This document shows positions 45,060 through 56,056 of a stretch of 64,000 nt of DNA, in pieces. The notes beneath the pieces were generated by a model that did no database searches, was not told the DNA's origin, and saw nothing but the letters and a program-made list of their open reading frames with translations. The stretch comes from Roseovarius gaetbuli (lineage in GTDB: Bacteria > Pseudomonadota > Alphaproteobacteria > Rhodobacterales > Rhodobacteraceae): contig NZ_FWFJ01000007.1 in assembly GCF_900172365.1 (NCBI RefSeq), positions 56,339 through 120,338 on the forward strand, read 5' to 3'. Each line of letters opens with the position of its first letter. Positions within the stretch are counted from its first letter, which is position 1. A program made the position numbers and the translations under genes.

Positions 45060-47345
45060 ATGAACAAGGCAATTACCGACGGCATCGTTTTCATGCCTCA
45101 ACCTTATGCGGCGGGGTTGGATCAATGGTCTAGCGGCGATGGCACGCCGGGATCGGATACCTATGAGAATGCCGTGAATGCGGCCTTTGTGCCCGCCGAT
45201 CAGGATTTTGGCGGTGCGCTGGAGATTCAGAAGGTCGATGCGGTGCAAAAGCTGCGCTTTATGGGCGAAACCCCGATTTTGCCGGGCTGTTACCTTCAGG
45301 TGCGGGCGCGGATCAAGGCGATTTCCGGCAATCTGCCGAGCGTGCGGATTGCGGCATGGGCCGGCGGGGCCGGGGGGCTGGCCGTTGCCGGTGTGACGCT
45401 GAGCGGGCCGCAGGTCACGTTGACCACCTATGGCGACGTGGTGGAGGTGACGGCGATTGTCGGCACCGGAGCGCGCAACGGGGTTGATATGGCCTGGGGC
45501 ACGCAGGCGCTCTTTGGGCACTTCGGGCTTGATCTTACGGGGGCGAGCGGTGGCATCGTGCGCATCGACGATATCGTCATCGAAGATGTCAGCAGGTTCT
45601 TTCTGCGCGATGTCGTGAGCGCGGTAGATGTGCGCGATTATGGTGCCGTTGGCGATGGGGTTGCGGATGATCACGCCGCGTTTGAAGCCGCCGACGGGGC
45701 CGCGAACGGGCGCGAGATCATCGTCCCGGCGGGCACCTATTTTCTTGGTCAAAGCACCACGATCCAGAACCGTATCCGGTTCGAGGGCACGCTTGAAATG
45801 GCCGAAAGCAGCATTCTGGCACTGACCAAGAATTTCGATCTGCCTGCCTATATCGATGCCTTTGGCGAGAGTGAACTTGCCTTCAAGAAGGCCTATCAGG
45901 CGCTTTTGAACAACGCAGGCCACGTCACACTTGATCTTGGTGGGCGCAAGGTCGCGCTGCGGGCGCCGGTGGATATGGCGGGTGCAGTCAACAACAAGAC
46001 CACCTACAAGCAGCGCCATGTCATTGAAAACGGGCAGTTTTCCGTTTTCCCCGGTGCGAACTGGGATACCGAGGTCGTGACCTCGCAGGCGACCTATGAT
46101 CCGGGCAACTCGAAGCGGCTTACCAATGTGGTGAATGTTGCCAATATCCCTGTCGGTTCGGTGATCGAAGGCAATGGGGTGGGGCGCGAAGTCTATGTGA
46201 CGGCTCGAAATATCGCGGCGCAAAGGCTTGATATCAGCCAGCCGTTGTTCGATGCAGCGGGCACGCAGGTCTTCACCTTCCGGCGCTTCAAGTACATGCT
46301 GGATTTCAGCGGCTTCGAGCAGATTTCCCGCATGGTCATGTCAGAGATCGAGTTTCAGTGCAGCGGCGATTGCAGCGCCATCCTTTTGCCGCCGACCGGC
46401 ACCGGGTTTCACCTTCGCGATTGCTTTATCACCCGGCCCAAGGATCGTGGCATCAGTAGCCACGGCGAGGGCGATCAGGGCATGATGATCGACCGCTGTC
46501 AGTTCCTGTCGGATGAAAGCCCGCTGTTGTCCACCGAGCGTGTCTCGATCGGATTCAATGCCAATGACATCAAGGTGCGCGATAACCGCGTGGTGCATTT
46601 TCGGCATTTCGGGGTGATTGGCGGGTCAAGCTCGATCATCGCGGGCAACCATGTGTTTCAGGGCGATTCCGCGCTGAATGGCATTCGCACCGCCGGGTTT
46701 GTTCTGACGCGCACCAATAACCGGGGCACGATCAACGGCAATTACATCGACAATTGCTTTATCGAATGGGTCAACGAGCACGATCAGGCGCCGGAATTCT
46801 CGGGCGAGTTTTCGTTCAGCGCGCTGAGCATCACCGATAACGTGTTTCTCGCCAGCGATGTAGCGCCTTGGTTCACCTTCCTTATGGTCAAGCCGCATGG
46901 GGCCGGGCATTTCCTGAACGGCGTGTCGGTGACGGGCAACTCTTTCCGTGGGATCGGCGGGGTGCTTGATCGGGTTGAAACGGTGGACACAAGCTTTACC
47001 GATCTTGATTACAACCGGATCCGCAATGTCACCTTTGACGACAACGCCTTTCACAACATCCAGACCCCCGCCGCCAGCCCGCTTGTGATGGAGCATACCG
47101 AGGCCAGCGCCGCAAGCACCTGGGTTGTGCGCCCCGCGCCGCGATTGCCATTCGGGGCCTGGGCGCAGGTTATGGAATCGGTCGTGGCTTCCGGACCGCT
47201 TCGCAACGGGGCAAATGGGGTGGAATATGTGACGCCCTATTATCAGGCCAATCAGGGCGCAAATAGCGACCAGATCAACCTGCGCTGGCCACTGGCGGTT
47301 TCGGGGACGGTTATCCTCAAGGTGCGGATCGACGACCCGCTCTGA
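45060..47345 (+). CDS. Right-handed beta-helix protein (glycosyl hydrolase 28-related / tail-spike-like)
   Basis: 761 residues. A lectin-like N-terminal domain (about 20-185) is followed by VRDYGAVGDGVADDHAAFEAA (about 198-218), the entry motif of pectate-lyase-3/GH28-related beta-helices and phage tail spikes. The middle holds repeated N/D-x-x-I/V rungs (NRVVHFRHFGVIGGSSSIIAGNHV, GTINGNYIDNCF). No signal peptide is visible, so export, if any, is non-classical or it belongs to a particle. AAAGGGAA precedes the ATG. Possible roles: polysaccharide depolymerase, or spike of a phage or gene transfer agent. Confidence 0.75.
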   Translation: MNKAITDGIVFMPQPYAAGLDQWSSGDGTPGSDTYENAVNAAFVPADQDFGGALEIQKVDAVQKLRFMGETPILPGCYLQVRARIKAISGNLPSVRIAAWAGGAGGLAVAGVTLSGPQVTLTTYGDVVEVTAIVGTGARNGVDMAWGTQALFGHFGLDLTGASGGIVRIDDIVIEDVSRFFLRDVVSAVDVRDYGAVGDGVADDHAAFEAADGAANGREIIVPAGTYFLGQSTTIQNRIRFEGTLEMAESSILALTKNFDLPAYIDAFGESELAFKKAYQALLNNAGHVTLDLGGRKVALRAPVDMAGAVNNKTTYKQRHVIENGQFSVFPGANWDTEVVTSQATYDPGNSKRLTNVVNVANIPVGSVIEGNGVGREVYVTARNIAAQRLDISQPLFDAAGTQVFTFRRFKYMLDFSGFEQISRMVMSEIEFQCSGDCSAILLPPTGTGFHLRDCFITRPKDRGISSHGEGDQGMMIDRCQFLSDESPLLSTERVSIGFNANDIKVRDNRVVHFRHFGVIGGSSSIIAGNHVFQGDSALNGIRTAGFVLTRTNNRGTINGNYIDNCFIEWVNEHDQAPEFSGEFSFSALSITDNVFLASDVAPWFTFLMVKPHGAGHFLNGVSVTGNSFRGIGGVLDRVETVDTSFTDLDYNRIRNVTFDDNAFHNIQTPAASPLVMEHTEASAASTWVVRPAPRLPFGAWAQVMESVVASGPLRNGANGVEYVTPYYQANQGANSDQINLRWPLAVSGTVILKVRIDDPL

Positions 47346-47367
47346 CCCAAGGGCCCTGGCGGGGTGT

Positions 47368-48027
47368 TCAAAAGCTCCGCCAGAGCCCCAGTTTGACGCC
47401 GTGCGTGCGCCCACCAAGCACCGTCTGGCTAAGGCCGAATTCGATGTGTTGGCCGGGTTTTGTCTCGTAGACGAACGAGGGCGCAAAGCGGGCGTAACTA
47501 TTGCCGGTTACGGGGTGGCCGACCTGCAGCTGTAGGATCAGCTTGGTTTTCCGCGTGGTGGAGAGGCCAAAGGTAAAGTCGCCTTCCATAGCCACATCGC
47601 TGCCGCTGAACAGGATTGCGCGGCTGTCCACCGCAATCCAGCCGTTTCGGCCCCAAAGTGAAATCCCGCGCCCCAGCGACAGTCCCGGTCGCAACGCAGT
47701 CTGGGCATCCACTTGCCCCGCGCCCAGTTCAAACGCGAGTTTCGGGCGCCGCTCGGTACGGCCAAGGGGCCAGCGCAAAAATCCGATCACCTTGGACATC
47801 CGCTCGCCATCACCGCCCAGATCCGCCCCGGCGGTCAAGCGGTCGGCCAATCCGTGTTCCGCGTAAAAGGTAAAGCTTGGGTGATAAAATCCGTAGGCAT
47901 CCGGCCCTTCGATCTGACCCGAGTTGGCGACAAAGGTTTCGCCCTTTACGCGCGCCCATGCCCCCGCCTGCGCCATGACGGCCAGGCATGGCAAAAGGAT
48001 CAACGCAAGAATGAGTCGTCGCAGCAT
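47368..48027 (-). CDS. Exported beta-barrel-like protein, unknown
   Basis: 219 residues with signal peptide (1-22, MAQAGAWA). The mature part is made of alternating short strands with aromatic girdles (FYHPSFTFYAEHGLADRLTAGADLG, GNSYARFAPSFVYETKPGQHIEFGLSQ), ending in a terminal phenylalanine (LGLWRSF), a hallmark of outer-membrane barrels. Probably an outer-membrane protein. Start ATG 48027 rather than upstream frames. Convergent with the beta-helix gene. Confidence 0.75.
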   Translation of the reverse strand: MLRRLILALILLPCLAVMAQAGAWARVKGETFVANSGQIEGPDAYGFYHPSFTFYAEHGLADRLTAGADLGGDGERMSKVIGFLRWPLGRTERRPKLAFELGAGQVDAQTALRPGLSLGRGISLWGRNGWIAVDSRAILFSGSDVAMEGDFTFGLSTTRKTKLILQLQVGHPVTGNSYARFAPSFVYETKPGQHIEFGLSQTVLGGRTHGVKLGLWRSF

Positions 48028-48139
48028 GGTTACCTCTGCGTTAACCCTCGTTAAAAAGGGTAAAGCGAGGGTTAAGGGCCCCAGAGAATTTACCCCTCTG
48101 CCCGCGCGTGATAGGCTTGTGTTGCAAAGGAGGTGCGCT

Positions 48140-48460
48140 ATGCCCCATATCGCCCAAAGCAACAGCCATCAGACCGTTATCACAACGTTCGATGTGACCC
48201 CCGGAACCTGTCAGGATTTACTTGATCTGTTGACTGGCGCCTATCAGGATTTCATTTCCAAACAGCCCGGCTTTGTCGCGGTCGGCCTGCATGTGAACGA
48301 TGCCCAGACCCGGATTGCCAGCTACTCGCAATGGCGTAAGCGCGAGGATTTTCAGGCGATGCTCAGGACCGATGAGATGCGTGTGCGCAATCGCCAGATC
48401 AGCGGGCTTTGCAAAAGCTTTGAGCCGGTCATGTATGACGTGGTGGCGACGTTTGAATGA
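48140..48460 (+). CDS. Antibiotic biosynthesis monooxygenase (ABM)-domain protein
   Basis: 106 residues of ferredoxin-like fold: TVITTFDVTPGTCQDLLDLLTGAY then QPGFVAVGLHVNDAQTRIASYSQWRKREDFQAML. This is the ABM pattern found in quinol-type monooxygenases and small heme or aromatic-binding proteins; specific substrate unknown. AAAGGAGG before ATG 48140. Overlaps the next gene by 4 nt. Confidence 0.82.
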   Translation: MPHIAQSNSHQTVITTFDVTPGTCQDLLDLLTGAYQDFISKQPGFVAVGLHVNDAQTRIASYSQWRKREDFQAMLRTDEMRVRNRQISGLCKSFEPVMYDVVATFE

Positions 48461-48741
48461 AGAATGACGTGCCGCCCCCCGAGGAACTGACGAAAGAAGT
48501 GCACGCGCTGCGCGTCGAGCTGCGCCGCCTGAACAGCCATCGCTTTATCCGGGTCCATAATTCGATCCCGCGCATGCTTGCGTTCAACTTTGCGCGCGGG
48601 CTTGCGATTGGGCTTGGTACTGTGTTGGGGGCCTCTGTGCTATTGTCGCTTCTGGTCTGGGCGCTGAGCCAGATCGAGTTTTTGCCGATCATAGGCGAAT
48701 GGGCGGCCCAGATCGCCCGGCAGGTGAAAGAACTGAATTAA
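48457..48741 (+). CDS. DUF5665 membrane protein
   Basis: 94 residues. An N-terminal charged helix (EELTKEVHALRVELRRLNSH), then NSIPRMLAFNFARGLAIGLGTVLGASVLLSLLVWAL with one or two membrane passes, matching the small DUF5665 family. Coupled to the ABM gene by ATGA. Function unknown. Confidence 0.8.
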   Translation: MKNDVPPPEELTKEVHALRVELRRLNSHRFIRVHNSIPRMLAFNFARGLAIGLGTVLGASVLLSLLVWALSQIEFLPIIGEWAAQIARQVKELN

Positions 48742-48755
48742 AGCGCTCAATACAC

Positions 48756-48769
48756 CTGATCTGAATCAA
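48756..48769. promoter_or_regulatory. Candidate FNR/FnrL box upstream of universal stress gene
   Basis: CTGAT-CTGA-ATCAA, one mismatch from TTGAT-N4-ATCAA, 58 nt before the start codon. Universal stress genes are known FnrL targets in related bacteria, which supports the call. Confidence 0.6.
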
Positions 48770-48826
48770 AGCATACGACCCCGGATTGCGCGATCCTTGC
48801 AAGAACGCAACAGGGAAGGAAACCTT

Positions 48827-49234
48827 ATGTACAAGCATGTTCTCGTGCCGATTTCGTTTGATAATGATCGTGACGCAGCGGGCGCTGTAAGCGCCGCCAA
48901 GGTCTTGGCCGGAAAGGATGGGCGGATCAGCCTGCTTCACGTCATCGAGCATATCCCGGCCTATGCGATCTCTTACATGCCGCAGGATTACCTGATCGAG
49001 GCGCGCAAGGCGGTTGTGAAGGAACTCTCGGATCTGGCCGATACGCTGCCCAATGCCACTGCGGATGTGGTTGAGGGGCATTCGGGCCGCACCATTCTGG
49101 ATTGGGCGGAAGAGAACAAACCTGACTGCATCGTCATCGCAAGCCACCGACCCGGCATGCAGGACCTGTTGCTTGGCTCGACTGCCAATCAGGTGGTCCG
49201 TCACGCCAAATGCGCGGTGCATGTGATCCGTTGA
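48827..49234 (+). CDS. Universal stress protein (UspA family)
   Basis: 135 residues. MYKHVLVPISFDND starts the fold; SLLHVIEH and the ATP-loop region GHSGRTILDWAEENKPDCIVIASHRPG...LLGSTANQVVRHAKCAVHVIR match ATP-binding Usp proteins (G-x2-G-x9-G-S/T type). GGGAAGGA precedes ATG 48827. An FNR-like box upstream points to induction under low oxygen. Confidence 0.92.
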   Translation: MYKHVLVPISFDNDRDAAGAVSAAKVLAGKDGRISLLHVIEHIPAYAISYMPQDYLIEARKAVVKELSDLADTLPNATADVVEGHSGRTILDWAEENKPDCIVIASHRPGMQDLLLGSTANQVVRHAKCAVHVIR

Positions 49235-49259
49235 TTTCAGGCGGTTTTTTGCCTGTCTC

Positions 49260-49287
49260 GTCGCCGCCCTTGTATCGGGGCGGCGAC
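49260..49287 (+). terminator. Strong hairpin after universal stress gene
   Basis: GTCGCCGCCC (49260-49269) pairs perfectly with GGGCGGCGAC (49278-49287). A smaller CAGGC...GCCTG stem with a T6 loop lies at 49237-49255. No T run follows the large stem. Confidence 0.5.
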
Positions 49288-49331
49288 ACCCCCAGCTTTG
49301 ATGCGACACAAATCAAAGCAGGAGGATGCCC

Positions 49332-49568
49332 ATGCAATGCCCAATCGACGGAACCCAGCTTGTTCTGGCCGAACGCGCCGGGGTCGAGATCGACTATTGC
49401 CCGCAATGTCGGGGTGTTTGGCTGGATCGCGGTGAGCTTGACAAGATCATCGACCGTTCGGCGCCCGCGGTTGCAACACCGCAGGGCTATGACGATCACG
49501 GACATCACGATGGGCAAAAGCGGCGCAAAAAGCGCGGTGGTTTCCTTGAAGAGTTGTTCGACTTCTGA
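49332..49568 (+). CDS. Zinc-ribbon (zf-TFIIB) protein
   Basis: 78 residues. MQCPIDGTQLVLAER...IDYCPQCRGVWLDRGELDKII contains C-x-x-D and CPQC zinc-ligand pairs of the zf-TFIIB family, then a His-rich linker (DDHGHHDGQ), a Lys/Arg patch (KRRKKRGG) and an acidic-aromatic tail (LEELFDF). ATG 49332 has GGAGG at good spacing; ATG 49326 is too close. Role unknown. Confidence 0.85.
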   Translation: MQCPIDGTQLVLAERAGVEIDYCPQCRGVWLDRGELDKIIDRSAPAVATPQGYDDHGHHDGQKRRKKRGGFLEELFDF

Positions 49569-49624
49569 TCTCTGCGCGGGTTCAGTTGGTTGATCTATCG
49601 GCCTGTCCCGCCTAAGGGCTTGGC

Positions 49625-49954
49625 ATGGCCTTTAAACTGACCCTTTGCATCATTCTGGCGATCGCCGCCCTCACCCTGACTCCGCCGGGGGCATCAGGGC
49701 CGGGTATGCCGGGCTTTGACAAGCTCGCGCATTTTTTGGCCTTTGCAGCGCTCACGATGCCTATGGCCTATACCCGCCGGTTTCCCATGATGTGGATCGT
49801 TCTGGCCGGGGCGTCCTATGGCGGGCTGATCGAGTTAATCCAGCCCTACGTAGGGCGCGGCGCCGAATGGGGTGATTGGCTGGCGGATGGTTTGGGGGCG
49901 TTTCTGGGGGCTTGGCTTGTGGGTCGGATCAGTCGCAGGGGACGGGCGGGTTGA
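49625..49954 (+). CDS. VanZ-like membrane protein
   Basis: 109 residues with about four short membrane helices. FDKLAHFLAFAALT and GGLIELIQPYVGRGAEWGDWLADGLGAFLG match the VanZ-like motif set (D-K-x-x-H and E-x-x-Q...D-x-x-A-N/D). Function in this family is poorly defined. Confidence 0.82.
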   Translation: MAFKLTLCIILAIAALTLTPPGASGPGMPGFDKLAHFLAFAALTMPMAYTRRFPMMWIVLAGASYGGLIELIQPYVGRGAEWGDWLADGLGAFLGAWLVGRISRRGRAG

Positions 49955-49957
49955 GCG

Positions 49958-50263
49958 TCAATGCCGATCGCGTGCGCCGAAATCTTGAAAAGATTTCGGT
50001 CCGATTTCTTTAAAAGAAATCGTGGGTTCACCGGGGGTGAGCCACCGGATCGGCGCGCGGTTGCAAAAAATGATGATTTGTCCCGAGTTCTCTACCACCT
50101 GATAGCCGCGTCGGTGGATTTCACGCATGAAGCGCTCCATGCCAGCAAAGCGCTCCACATCCCTCGCCTTACGCCGGATCACGGCGCCTTCTTGCACGGC
50201 CTTGGATGTGAACAGGTCGTGGAGCCAGACCTCGGATGATAGGGGGGATTTACGGTTTTGCAT
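49958..50263 (-). CDS. Conserved hypothetical protein
   Basis: 101 residues, basic, without signal peptide. Contains VIRRKARDVERFAGMERFMREIHRRGYQVVENSGQIIIFCNRAPIRWL. Similar Rhodobacteraceae proteins are sometimes labelled phosphoribosylanthranilate isomerase, but no barrel-enzyme motif is present and the size is wrong. Convergent with the VanZ-like gene, 3 nt apart. Confidence 0.68.
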   Translation of the reverse strand: MQNRKSPLSSEVWLHDLFTSKAVQEGAVIRRKARDVERFAGMERFMREIHRRGYQVVENSGQIIIFCNRAPIRWLTPGEPTISFKEIGPKSFQDFGARDRH

Positions 50264-50345
50264 GCGGGCAAAATGCCGTGCGGTTGGTTAAAGTGAGGTT
50301 AACCGTAGTGGATTTTAGGTGGCGTAGCTTGCCAAGCCCAAGCCC

Positions 50346-52544
50346 TCACCGCCCCCGCCGTTTCACATTCCCGCCATGCTGCCCCGGCCGACCTGCTGTT
50401 GAGCGGCCGCGCCCTTTGACCGCCTCGGCGCTTGCCTTTGCCACTGCCTGTTGGCGCGCGAGGGGATCGTCGGAGATCACGAGATCGACCGCTTCAAGCC
50501 GCTTGACCTCGTCGCGCAGGCGGGCGGCCTCTTCGAATTCCAGGTTCTCGGCGGCCTTGCGCATGTCGCTGCGCAGCCCCTCCAGCACCGCTTGAAGATT
50601 GGCCCCTGCCAGCGGTTTGTCGATCTTGGCTGTCACCCGGTTCATGTCCACGTCGCCCTTGTAGAGCCCTTGCAGAATGTCATCGACGTTCTTCTTGATC
50701 GTCGTCGGGGTGATGCCGTGCTCTAGATTATAGGCGACCTGTTTTTCGCGGCGCCGGTTGGTTTCGCCAAGGGCACGCTCCATGCTGCCGGTGATGCGGT
50801 CTGCATACATGATCACCCGACCTTCGGCATTGCGCGCGGCGCGTCCGATGGTCTGGATCAGCGAGGTTTCAGAGCGCAGGAACCCTTCCTTGTCGGCGTC
50901 CAGAATGGCCACAAGCCCGCATTCCGGGATATCAAGCCCTTCGCGCAACAGGTTGATCCCGATCAGAACGTCAAACGCCCCAAGCCGAAGATCGCGCAGG
51001 ATTTCGATCCGCTCAATGGTGTCGATATCGCTATGCATATAGCGCACGCGGATGCCCTGTTCGTGCAGGTATTCGGTCAGATCCTCTGCCATCCGCTTGG
51101 TCAGCGTGGTGACAAGCGTGCGATAGCCTTCGGCGCTGACCCGGCGGATTTCATCCAGAAGGTCGTCGACCTGTGACCCGACCGGGCGGATTTCGACCTC
51201 GGGGTCGATAAGGCCGGTGGGGCGGATCACCTGTTCGGTGAAAACGCCGCCGGTCTGCTCGATCTCCCATTTGGCGGGGGTGGCCGAGACAAACACCGAT
51301 TGCGGGCGCATCGCATCCCATTCCTCGAACTTGAGCGGCCGGTTATCCATACAGGACGGCAGGCGAAACCCGTGCTCGGCCAGCGTGAACTTGCGCCGAT
51401 AGTCGCCTTTGTACATGCCGCCGATCTGGGGCACCGAGACGTGGCTTTCGTCGGCAAAGACAATCGCGTTGTCGGGGATGAATTCAAACAGGGTGGGGGG
51501 CGGCTCGCCCGGCGCGCGCCCGGTCAGGTAGCGCGAGTAATTCTCGATCCCGTTGCAGACGCCTGTCGCCTCCAACATCTCAAGATCAAAGGTACAGCGT
51601 TGCTCAAGCCGCTGCGCCTCCAAGAGCTTGCCTTCGTTGACCAGCTGATCCAGCCGTTGGCGCAACTCTTTTTTGATGCCGATCAGCGCCTGTTGCATGG
51701 TCGGCTTGGGCGTTACGTAATGCGAATTGGCATAGACGCGGATTTGCTCAAAGGTATCGGTCTTTTCGCCGGTCAGCGCGTCGAACTCGGTGATGCTTTC
51801 CAGTTCCTCGCCGAAGAACGACAGCCGCCAGGCGCGGTCTTCAAGGTGGGCGGGAAAAATCTCAAGACTGTCGCCGCGCACCCGGAACGACCCGCGCTGA
51901 AACGACTGATCGTTGCGCCGGTATTGCTGGGCCACCAGATCGGCCATGATCTTGCGCTGGTCATAGTCGCTGCCGACCTTGAGGTCCTGCGTCATGGCGC
52001 CATAGGTTTCGACGCTACCGATGCCATAGATGCATGACACCGAGGCCACGATGATCACATCGTCGCGTTCCAGAAGCGCGCGCGTGGCCGAGTGGCGCAT
52101 CCGGTCGATCTGTTCGTTGATCTGGCTTTCTTTCTCGATATAGGTGTCAGAGCGCGCCACATAGGCCTCGGGCTGGTAGTAGTCATAGAAGCTGACGAAA
52201 TACTCGACCGAGTTGTCGGGGAAAAATCCCTTGAATTCCCCGTAGAGTTGCGCGGCAAGCGTTTTGTTCGGCGCGAGGATGATCGCGGGGCGTTGGGTTT
52301 CTTCGATGATCTTGGCCATCGTAAAGGTCTTGCCGGTGCCGGTCGCGCCAAGCAAAACCTGATCGCGCTCGCCGTCGACAATGCCTTGCGACAACTCCTT
52401 GATCGCGGTTGGCTGATCGCCTGCCGGTTCAAAATCCGTGGCCATCACGAAACGTTTGCCGCCCTCAAGCTTGGGGCGCTTGATCAGCTCGGGCGCGGGG
52501 CTGTTGAGAGCAGATGGCGTTTTGTCGGAATGGGCATAGGGCAT
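50346..52544 (-). CDS. uvrB: Excinuclease ABC subunit B
   Basis: DNA-damage verification subunit of nucleotide excision repair, 732 residues. Walker A GATGTGKT, the beta-hairpin region [23 protein letters not shown]-type [14 protein letters not shown], helicase motif [11 protein letters not shown], and a C-terminal UVR motif ([15 protein letters not shown]). ATG 52544 chosen as the frame upstream is not conserved. A palindrome ATCACA-TT-TGTGAT sits about 22 nt before it. No clear alphaproteobacterial LexA site (GTTC-N7-GTTC) was seen. Confidence 0.96.
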   Translation of the reverse strand: MPYAHSDKTPSALNSPAPELIKRPKLEGGKRFVMATDFEPAGDQPTAIKELSQGIVDGERDQVLLGATGTGKTFTMAKIIEETQRPAIILAPNKTLAAQLYGEFKGFFPDNSVEYFVSFYDYYQPEAYVARSDTYIEKESQINEQIDRMRHSATRALLERDDVIIVASVSCIYGIGSVETYGAMTQDLKVGSDYDQRKIMADLVAQQYRRNDQSFQRGSFRVRGDSLEIFPAHLEDRAWRLSFFGEELESITEFDALTGEKTDTFEQIRVYANSHYVTPKPTMQQALIGIKKELRQRLDQLVNEGKLLEAQRLEQRCTFDLEMLEATGVCNGIENYSRYLTGRAPGEPPPTLFEFIPDNAIVFADESHVSVPQIGGMYKGDYRRKFTLAEHGFRLPSCMDNRPLKFEEWDAMRPQSVFVSATPAKWEIEQTGGVFTEQVIRPTGLIDPEVEIRPVGSQVDDLLDEIRRVSAEGYRTLVTTLTKRMAEDLTEYLHEQGIRVRYMHSDIDTIERIEILRDLRLGAFDVLIGINLLREGLDIPECGLVAILDADKEGFLRSETSLIQTIGRAARNAEGRVIMYADRITGSMERALGETNRRREKQVAYNLEHGITPTTIKKNVDDILQGLYKGDVDMNRVTAKIDKPLAGANLQAVLEGLRSDMRKAAENLEFEEAARLRDEVKRLEAVDLVISDDPLARQQAVAKASAEAVKGRGRSTAGRPGQHGGNVKRRGR

Positions 52545-53071
52545 TGGCGCGATCCTCTGGCTGATATCACATTTGTGATCTTTGCACCGGGGTTCAACCC
52601 CAAAGACAGGCGTCGGCTGGTGCCGGGCCCGTGCAGTACACCCGTGGCACCTGCTTAGATCGGTTTTGGCCGTCACACCATGCGCTAAACCCCGGAAATT
52701 CCCCTTTCCTGCCGCAGAGCACCCGCGTAAGGCGAATCGTGCCTGTGCCTGCCCGCGGTGTGACGTTACGTCAAATTTAGGGGCGGGGCATCTTGCCGCA
52801 GTGCGGCTTGCAACGCGCCAAAGGTCGGGCGAAGGGCGGCCGATTGGTGTGTGTGCGCTAGCGGTAAACCGCTCAGAACCCCAATAAAACCGCAAATAGT
52901 AAAATAATTTACAGAGACGCCCATAATAAAGGCAAAGATTTCACCTGATTTATAGGCGCATAGGTGATAACTGTTAATTTTTTGCGCATTTCAAGGTAGG
53001 GTATGCGAAGGGATACAAAATCCAGCTTGATCGGCTTTTCAAGCGGACATTGGGACGGAGGAATTCAAGCC
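52545..53071. promoter_or_regulatory. Divergent uvrB-acs control region
   Basis: 527 nt with no supported gene. It holds palindromes ATCACATTTGTGAT (52566-52579) and TGACG-TTA-CGTCA (52761-52773), and turns A/T-rich from about 52880 to 53000, where the acs promoter is expected. Individual -35/-10 boxes could not be fixed. Confidence 0.5.
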
Positions 53072-55012
<1,941 letters not shown>

Positions 55013-55025
55013 GGGGGGGAAGACG

Positions 55026-55715
55026 ATGATGGACGGAGTGAAAATACCGCAAACCGCCGCCAATCTGGTCTTGCTTGGGCCGCCGGGGGCGGGCAAGGGC
55101 ACGCAGGCGCGCATGCTTGAGGAAACCTTTGGGCTGGTTCAGCTTTCGACCGGCGACCTTCTGCGCGCGGCTGTGGCCGCGGGCACAGAGGCCGGGCGCG
55201 CCGCTAAGGCGGTGATGGAGGCGGGCGATCTTGTCAGCGACGAGATCGTCATCGCGATCCTGCGTGACCGTCTGGCCGAGGCCGATTGCGCCTCTGGCGT
55301 GATCCTTGACGGCTTTCCGCGCACCACCGTTCAGGCCGAGGCGCTTGACGGTCTGCTGGCCGATATCGGTCAGGACATCCGCGCCGCGATCAGCCTTGAG
55401 GTTGACGATAGCGCGATGGTGACCCGGATTTCGGGCCGCTACACCTGTGGCGGCTGCGGCGAGGGCTATCACGATAGCTTCAAGACGTCGGCCGTCGAGG
55501 GAAAATGCGACAAATGCGGCGGCAGCGAGATGAAGCGGCGTGCCGATGACAACGCCGAAACCGTCACGCAGCGCCTTGTCGCCTATCACGCGCAAACCGC
55601 GCCGCTGATTTCATATTACGACGCGCGCGGTGTTCTTGCCCGCGTCGATGCGATGGCCCCGATCGGGGATGTCGCCAAAGAGCTGAACGCGGTCGTCACA
55701 GCGACGCTTGCGTAA
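55026..55715 (+). CDS. adk: Adenylate kinase with zinc-type LID
   Basis: Interconverts AMP + ATP and 2 ADP. 229 residues; P-loop LLGPPGAGKGTQA, DGFPRT, and an extended LID with four cysteines (CGGC...CDKC) that binds zinc. Its position 13 nt after acs is telling: Acs makes AMP, which only adenylate kinase returns to the ADP pool. A separate housekeeping adk in the ribosomal-protein region would be expected elsewhere in the genome. ATG 55029 is an alternative start. Confidence 0.93.
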   Translation: MMDGVKIPQTAANLVLLGPPGAGKGTQARMLEETFGLVQLSTGDLLRAAVAAGTEAGRAAKAVMEAGDLVSDEIVIAILRDRLAEADCASGVILDGFPRTTVQAEALDGLLADIGQDIRAAISLEVDDSAMVTRISGRYTCGGCGEGYHDSFKTSAVEGKCDKCGGSEMKRRADDNAETVTQRLVAYHAQTAPLISYYDARGVLARVDAMAPIGDVAKELNAVVTATLA

Positions 55716-55781
55716 AGAACGGCCCGCGCCGGGATGGTCCCGCGCGGGCAGGAGGAAACCTGTAAAAAGGGAGGGCACGCT

Positions 55782-56042
55782 TTGTCCGATAAAGAAGCAT
55801 CCAACGCGTATTGGAAAGCCAATGTGCGTCTTATTCTATGGAGCCTGCTGATCTGGGCTGTTGTCTCGTTCGGCTTTGGCATTCTGCTGCGTCCCATGCT
55901 GTCGGGGATCGCCGTCGGCGGCACCGATCTTGGCTTTTGGTTCGCACAGCAAGGCTCGATTCTTGTCTTTCTGGCGCTGATCTTTTTCTACGCCTGGCGG
56001 ATGAACAAACTTGATGCCGAACACGGCGTCGGTGAAGAATAA
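55782..56042 (+). CDS. DUF4212 small subunit of sodium:solute symporter
   Basis: 86 residues with two membrane helices (LILWSLLIWAVVSFGFGILL and LVFLALIFFYAWRMNKLD). It matches the small partner protein encoded before VC_2705-type symporters. The start is a TTG at 55782, supported by AAAAAGGGAGGG; no ATG fits. 14 nt before the large subunit. Confidence 0.9.
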   Translation: MSDKEASNAYWKANVRLILWSLLIWAVVSFGFGILLRPMLSGIAVGGTDLGFWFAQQGSILVFLALIFFYAWRMNKLDAEHGVGEE

Positions 56043-56056
56043 CAGGGACAGGCACA

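Noticed and set aside
49296..49314. TTGAT...ATCAA repeat before the zf-TFIIB gene as an FNR site
   Set aside because: The arms are 9 bases apart instead of 4, so it does not fit an FNR-family dimer.
49958..50263. Phosphoribosylanthranilate isomerase label for the 101-residue protein
   Set aside because: Too short for a TIM barrel and lacks the catalytic Cys/Asp pattern; the name seems to be a propagated database error as I recall.
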